Positions 57,469 to 64,000 of a DNA stretch of 64,000 bases are shown piece by piece. Source of the stretch: Cyclospora cayetanensis. Lineage: Eukaryota; Apicomplexa; Conoidasida; Eucoccidiorida; Eimeriidae. The notes below the pieces were generated by a model. That model was given only the letters and a program-made list of their open reading frames with translations. It had not been told where the DNA came from and did no database searches. Location of the stretch: positions 496,001 through 560,000 of the forward strand of contig NW_020312036.1 of assembly GCF_002999335.1 (NCBI RefSeq), written 5' to 3'. Within the stretch, counting starts at the first letter, position 1, and every line of letters starts with the position of its first letter. The position numbers and the translations under genes are program-made.

Positions 57469-60400
57469 TTACCGCATATCCCCTCTCACATAATGCTCAC
57501 AGTCCAAGGGTTGTCGCATATATAGGGCAACCCACTCTTTGGGACCCTTGCTGGGCTTGCTCTCTCCATCTTCTTGCACGTGCAACGGGCTTGGGGATGC
57601 GGTGCTAGGGTCTGGTTTAAGGAGGTGATCGCCGTCATCCGGTACGGGCAACTGCCTTTTTCCTTGCAAAAGATTGTCGACAACTCTTATTCGGATAAGC
57701 GTTCTTTCTGATGCATGTGGCGGCTCCTTCATTTGTACTTCTATGGCCAATGGTATGCATCCTGCAACACAAAGTCAATGCCAGCTAAAGCACCGCCCTG
57801 CATCTACACTGCTGTGGATCCACGTGGTAACATGCGCCTGAAACAAAGCAAGTTTTTGGCATCATTAAAAGTATGCATCTTGTTTCTTGTTGAGCTTAAT
57901 TTTCAATGTTAATGCTACCTTGAGTTGTTTCAGCTGGAGTCCCAAATATTGAACCGGTGCGCGCGTCAATCGCAACGCCTGCAGGTAGCGTCCTGCAAGA
58001 AAGTAGTGTAGTGATGAGCAAATAGTCCTTTAAGATTATGGAGTTACTTCAAGGAATCTTTAAAACAGTACCGCCAAGAGCATTCTCTGAACCGGAGTAT
58101 GTGTAAGATCCACTAAAGCTTACGAAATGGGCTTGAAGTACAGGTGCTCTGGGCCTTGTATCAAAGCAGGAATGGCAAAGAAATCCCCCTTAAGCACGGT
58201 TATACTTGAATTGACACCGTAGGAGAAACGGTTGGGATATCTCAGTCGGTTCCGTTCTGTGTCCCAGTGTTCACAGTTCCGTCCAAAGGTGCCCGGTTTG
58301 CAAATGCAGCTTCACACAGGATATTGCCCAGTGAACGGCAAGTACACAGCATCACACCAGCAAGTATGGGTCCAAATCAAAAGCGCTTTCTACTGGAGAA
58401 AGTAGAAAAAAGCTGCTCAATTGCTCAGGGAGTCGGATGGTTGAATCAGCTAACAATTTATTGGGTTAAGATTGTGATGTGCGCCTTACATTCCATGCTT
58501 TGGAACACCTCCATTCCTGCATGGCCTTCCATAACAGACAACATCGACGTCCGGGCACTCGAACGGTTCTGCCAGGCCAATAACTTGTTTTTGTTGTCTT
58601 TTTTCTCCTCGCATGCACACAGTGGTCTTCTCAGTCCCATCTGGGACTCTGCTAAGTATATGAACGGCAACCCACTTAGTAGGCTTTGCCGTCGGCAACA
58701 TCATTGGTGCTTCTATTCGATCATCATCCGATATGCATAAAAGCCTATGACATGCGTCTTGCCCACCAGCCGATGACGAAATCAGCCCTACTTGTCTTTT
58801 CACGCACCTGCCCCGGTAACGCACCTAATAATATCCATACCTCACTAGGCAATCAGACCCTGTTGATCGGCCAACATGCACAGCGGTCAACTGTAGCCGG
58901 GATAGACTCCAGCTGTTTAATATGAACTAGAAACATCAGTAGATGTTAGACATAGAGTGCCAGAGTCTCACTGAGCATAATCAAAGTCATTCTGGAAAAC
59001 CATAGGATGACCTGAGCTTTTTCCAATCACACTTGCTTCGGGGTTGCTCTCTCCCATATCGTGATCCCGAAGTGAGGCAAAACGGCCAGATACCCAAGGT
59101 GGAAGCGTGCACTGCTTGTCGTCTTGAGCATCAGTATGCTTCCTGCCAAGATCAACAGATAGATTCCCCTTTGGAGGTTCTCTCTGGAGTTGCAGACTTA
59201 CATGGTTTGTGCTCAAAAAGCAACAAGTGACAACCTCAAAGCCTCCAAAAGACTCAGTAATGACACCTTGTCACAGCAGCCGCTTGAATTGCCAACTGGG
59301 GATTCTCTTTACCTGATTGGCTTTCTTGTCCATAAGCTTTCAATTACATACCAGCCAGTATCTTCAATTGCGGCTAGCAATAAATCCACGTAGTAGTTTT
59401 CTGAGAGTCAAGCACAGAAGACGGTGTATTGCACTGTTTGCTTACTACATGAATTTGGTATATGGCTTGAAGAATTGCGGGCTCTCGTGCTAACCTGTTC
59501 GCTGGTAGAGTGCTTTCAAGCCTTGCGCTGACACGCCGGTACGGATGGGCTCATAAACTGGGGGCAATATTGATTTAAATAAGCGTACGCGCCGAAATGT
59601 CTCCATGCAGCTAGGAAGGAAAATTTGGGGAATGCTAAACAGTGAGTACCTAGCATCTTTTATGGCGACCCAAAGTGTCTCATTGGGGGATTGCAGATGC
59701 GTCGTGGCTGAGCTGGTTTTTAGGCCTATTCCTTAGAGCAAGCTAGCTGGCGCTTCCTGCTCCTGTGAACTGCTGCGTATACAGCACGAATGATCGTAGC
59801 ACTCTGTGTGTATATCTCACAGATAGGGCCGAAGTAGTCCAAGGCAAGCTCCAAGCCAACAACGTTCCGACAACCGTAGTCACGCCGAACGGTATTTGTG
59901 ATCCCAGGGGTCGTCAGGAAGAAGTGATGATTCATAAGCTGTTTAACGCCTGTTCCTGGAGAATGAGCCAGCGTGTTCATTTCGTTTATCTTCTCATGGA
60001 TGGTTCGTATTGGCTGCGTGTCCTCATCTACCGTGGATATGCGTGTGACGGAGTGAATTGGAGGCGCTGACTTGGTGTCTGCCTTACTGCGAATGCGCCT
60101 GATATGGGATCATTCACATGCAACAGTAAGGCTTACCTTTGCCTTAATGCATAGGCGACTCAGCTTTGACAAAAAATAGGAAAAAGAACACTGTGTCTTC
60201 CCATGGGTCGAGTTCATTTCTTGCCCTGGAAGCTGTATATAGTGCGTAGTCTTTAGTATGGAAGATACTATAGGTACAAGGCTAACTAGGATTTGAGGGG
60301 CTAGTATCAATAAAGCTCATATTCTTCTAGTTTTGCGAACCCGCAAAGGCTTTTTATCTCAACCAGGTTCAAATCGGATGTGAGCAGCTGCTCTAAGCAT

Positions 60401-62072
60401 ACCTCAACGCCTTTTTTCTCCAAGATGGGTCCCATGTCAAGAAATATGGTAGCGTTTGGACGTTAACGGCAAATGCACCAATTATATATGTAAGTAAGCG
60501 CTCAACAATATGCGGAAATGCATTGTTTCTTTCATCATAAACAGCCTCCGCTTCGGTATACGGGACCGAAATGCAAGCAGCAATTGGACGGAATGATTCG
60601 TCAACTTGGCAAACATCTGCTCAACACAAACAATTCTCAAGACAAGGCTCTGTATCACGGCTACAGATTTGGCCTTTGTGTTGCACAGCACCCATGGTGT
60701 TGGCCGGTGCAGTCCCACTTTATCCGCCTGTGAACATCGAATCTTTACTGTTGTGAATGGTCACTTTATTGTAGTACCAATAGTGAACTGAGTCATGCAG
60801 AGAGGCTTACGATTTGTCTCCTCATGCGCGTTCTTGGCGGTGCGAAATAGCAAAAGGATATCCGTGTTTTCCAGGATTCCTAACGGCTGATGTCCTTTCC
60901 GGTTTTCTACGCGAAAAGGTGGTATAGAACACAGACCGCACCGACCCATTGCACCATTGGTTTGCCTGCACAAAACAAGGTCGACATTGGTTGCCCTATG
61001 AAGCAAGCTCTCAGCTTGCATGCCACAGGACAGCCATAGATTCTCAGCGCGTATTATAGCTGCACTCTTACTCATCGCCGTTGATTTTGATGACGAGAGG
61101 ACCACGCAGGTGGTTAACCATAACTCTGCGCTGTAGCCACCATAGTGCTGCCGGCACAACGTCACTTTTAAAGAACCGCCGCACATGGGTGAAGCGCAGA
61201 GCCTTTTGCACTTTCTGGATATCATATATGCCTGCAGTATCGTTCTCTAACTTGGACGGGCTGGGGGCATTGATTGAGGAAGGTTGTGACGCAGTGGATT
61301 GCGCCTGCTCCAACTCAGTTTCTTTGATATTCCAGAGCTGATCGCTGAGGTTTGAAAGTTGGGTCTCGAGGGGATGAGAAAAGTCGGTGACCACCGCTCG
61401 CACTCGGAATGGTAAGAACACCTCACTACGCTCACTCACTTGCGGAACCATGGTGAACCCAGGAACTGCTTGGGGGAGATCACTGGCTAAGAGGGGTGTC
61501 GTAGCAATTGGCTTTACTTTCCTTCTGCCGCCCTCCTGAGGATCCGTTACGCTAACTAATCGCCTTTGTCTATTGGAAGAAAGATATGATAGTCGCTGGG
61601 ATCTTAAGGCGAAGCTTGGACCAAATACAGGCCTGGGCGTTCGCTTTGCTTGCTGCCCGTTCATCTGACGTGGCTGACTGTGGACGGGGCTGTGCAAAAT
61701 ATGAACTTGACATAGGTACTTTGATTGGGAGCAAACATGCAAAGTCTGGTCCTGATCTTTCCATCCCTTCTTTTCAGAAGCCTCTAGCATGCGGCGTTCT
61801 TGAGCAGAAGGTTGGAGCATTCTGAGTGTGTGTGCCATAGCCTCGGATGCTGTAACCATTATCGACTGAGAATTTGGATTAGTAGACGCCATAGCGTGAG
61901 AAATAGGGCCTTCCAGCCTAAGGAAGGTCCCTTGTTGTAGTATTACGAGTGAAAAAGCACAAAGCACGAAAAAATTAGGCCTCTTCAGACAAACAGGAAG
62001 GCTGCTTGCCGTTGAGTGAGACACAGTGGCAAAATTGCTGGAGAACCATCTTATACAGCCACTCATTGTCAT
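57469..62072 (-). CDS. Leishmanolysin (peptidase M8)-like protein lacking zinc ligands, with EGF-like and Ig-like parts
   Basis: Firm minus-strand exons: 62072 (or ATG 61892)-61072, 60965-60811, 60616-60403, 60098-59821, 59610-59527, 59400-59313, 57992-57919 and 57761-57469. Tentative: about 59196-59009, 58760-58490, 58360-58250 and 58250-58124. A hydrophobic segment (FFVLCAFSLVIL) near the start suggests a signal sequence. M8 landmarks in order: ENTDILLLFRTAKN, CQVDESFRPIAACI, LTTPGITNTVRRDYGC, VVGLELALD, QFMSPSVP and LLAAIEDTGWYV. Where M8 enzymes have HExxH this reads VERLLTYIIG, and the third-ligand SHWE reads SAWR, so all three zinc histidines appear replaced. Downstream are a Cys-rich stretch (CYGRPCRNGG) and a He_PIG/cadherin-like Ig motif (LPAGVAIDARTGSIFGTPAE). 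Probably secreted and non-catalytic. The exon 5 donor is GC. Total about 950 aa. Confidence 0.78.
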
Positions 62073-64000
62073 TCTGCCGCAAGCTAAGCTGATTATAGTG
62101 CAGTGGCCGGGCGATTAGGCTACAGAGGACACGGATATGTGTGGGTAATAAGATGGTTGATGGGCCTTCCCTCCCCCCGTTTGTTGCGTGTGTATATGTG
62201 GGTGTGTATAGGGCTAGATAGTGCACAGCTCACTAAAAGACTGTTTCTCCTGTGCTTCTGTCTATCATTCAAGAAAAAGCTGCTCGCTGCGTAGGTATAG
62301 ACTCCGGAAAATTGTAGAAGGTAGGCCGTGTGCAAGGGTCTTGCGGGGCTCAGCGTGGAATGGTGCAAATGAAAGATTGCGAATGCCCAGTCACGAAGTG
62401 TCACGTGCCTCATAAGCAAGTGAGAGCGTATCCTTGATGAACGTTTACAATAAAGCAGTTTTAGACGGCGCCTTGCCTCGGTTCGACTGCATGCAGCCCG
62501 TGCATCGCGGGAGGTGCAGCGTCCCCCGGGGCATCCTCAACCAGCGAGGGAAGCAGGGTGATCTTTCAATGCATTCGTCGTTGCCGCGTACTTCGGACTC
62601 CCTCTACATGTTATTTTATTAGCTAATGCTAACTGCTTCCCGACTTCCTACGTAGAAGAGACATGCACATGCTGGCCAATTGGCCCATGTGTTTTTATCC
62701 AAGCAAACCATTGGACCTTGTCTCACCGCTCCTCGTGGCTGTGTTCCTCACATCGACACTTCATTGTCCATGTTAAAAGCTTTACACTGGTTTCCTATTA
62801 TCATCTAAATGAGAATAACTAGGGGTGTAGATCTTTGAACCTTGCCCCCAGTTTTTGCTCCTCTGGTAACCAAGCGAGCGGTGACCTACCGCCTCCGGTG
62901 AGCATCTTCATGCAACATGAGCTGTGCAATTACCAGGATATTGCGATAGATAAATTCAGGGTAAGTAATGTGATTCTTCCTTAAGCAGCTCACACAGAAG
63001 GGCGAAGCAAACATCCTCGGGCATAAGGGGACACTGCATTTTTTTCTGAGTAGCCATGACACCATGTAATGAACGCGAGGCTGGAATACCATGAGAAGCA
63101 AATGTTTTGCTTGTTAGTTTTTTAGCACTCTCAGCAGGCAGGTATGAATGAAATCGCCCTCTCTCCGCAGTTCGACGATGGCAGATCCTTCTCAATGGAT
63201 TCACCCGCAGAAAGCGACATCTCTGTGGCTACGTTTCGCGTGTGCTTTGTGTAGGTTTTGTTCCAAACACTGGGTCAAGACTGTGAACAACCTTGGGCGG
63301 TGCATTGAGCAGCGGATACCCTCTGTCTGTATATACTCCTGCGCCACTCTTCTCCCTGTCGTCTATCCGCGTACCCCTAATTCCTAAAAAAGGACCATGG
63401 AGGTCTCAAGCTCATTGGCTAAATCTTGGAGGGGATTATTCCTGTGGCTATCAACTCATTGTGTTGCTCGTTCGGCTTTGATAAAGGATGAATTATTAGG
63501 AGAGCACTGGCCAACGCTGGCCGTCATGGTGATGTGGCTCCTAGCCGAGCTTATTCCGAAGTTCTTCTGCCGAAGAGCCACAAACTCCCTACCTCAAGGA
63601 TTGATTCTCGGATATGTGCTTACTGGAATTGTTTGTCAAAAAGCATTATTTGTGTACGTCGGCACAGGTTCTTCCTAGCCTCATACATCTGTCAAAGAAA
63701 CACATGGGGCCTGTCCTAAATACCTAGGTCTGCAACTACGGTTCGTGGACCCAACTCGTCGTTTTCCTGGAGTGCAGACATGCATACTTGGCTATTTACA
63801 TAATAGTTGTCTTCTGGTGTGAGCAAAGATATTCGGTGTGATTTTTGGCAGTGGCTGTGCCTGTGTGTATGGTGATTCAGCTCCAGCGGTTTCTCTGATC
63901 CAGCAAAGTTTGGGCTCTCCCTGGCCCTGGCAGATACAAGCAAGCTATCTCTGCTATTTTTTCTCTTACCTGTAAGTTCAAAGGAGGCCTGACTGTGGGA
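62073..64000. other. Right edge, upstream of M8-like gene; possible exons only
   Basis: Two minus-strand stretches look exon-like: about 62990-63160 (KKMQCPLMPEDVCFALLCEL, followed by LKEE) and about 63730-63940 (SLLTPEDNYYVNSQVCMSAL, ending at a donor-like CTAG|GTATTT). They may be 5' exons of the M8-like gene or belong to a gene beyond the window. No links could be established. Confidence 0.3.

Noticed and set aside
60110..60310. Minus ORF containing LPGQEMNSTHGKTQCSF
   Set aside because: It is a different frame over an M8-like gene intron and does not fit the phase of the flanking exons.

Overview
This window looks like nuclear DNA of a coccidian apicomplexan, most likely Eimeria or a close relative. 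The evidence is genes split into many short exons, alanine- and glutamine-rich proteins encoded by GCT/CAG triplet runs, a sharp alternation of repeat-rich and repeat-poor DNA, decayed Ty3/gypsy retroelement sequence, and eukaryotic housekeeping genes. I cannot name the species. Gene models were built by hand from splice-site phase and family motifs, without transcripts or searches.

Layout. 1-1449 (+) is the 3' part of a Leu/Gln/Ala-rich gene. 2094-9990 (-) is a complete 13-exon BRF1 gene (TFIIIB subunit) whose introns contain nearly all of the simple-sequence DNA of the repeat-rich segment. 12465-13790 (-) is a PRA1-family membrane protein. 15.8-19.25 kb is a retroelement-bearing block whose inverted copy lies at 34.4-39.2 kb. 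Between these two copies sit four genes: a KH/RGG protein (20446-24429, +), a coiled-coil protein (25509-28581, -), a protein with a ConA/LamG-like domain (29282-30465, -) and choline-phosphate cytidylyltransferase (31248-33104, -). 40774-42806 (+) is ribosomal protein L5. 44-47 kb holds a diverged direct repeat with coding character. 49774-51084 (-) is an uncharacterised ORF. 53569-56975 (+) is a 12-exon tRNA-dihydrouridine synthase (DUS2 type). 57469-62072 (-) is a leishmanolysin (M8) relative that has lost its zinc ligands and carries EGF-like and Ig-like parts. 62.1-64 kb has only possible exons.

Together the recognisable genes cover Pol III transcription, tRNA modification, ribosome assembly, RNA binding, phosphatidylcholine synthesis and Rab/membrane traffic. 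They do not form one pathway, as expected for a eukaryotic chromosome segment. The most unusual items are the apparently inactive M8 protein, the large inverted duplication flanking a 15 kb gene block, several GC-AG introns, and intronic minisatellites whose units resemble 3' splice sites.
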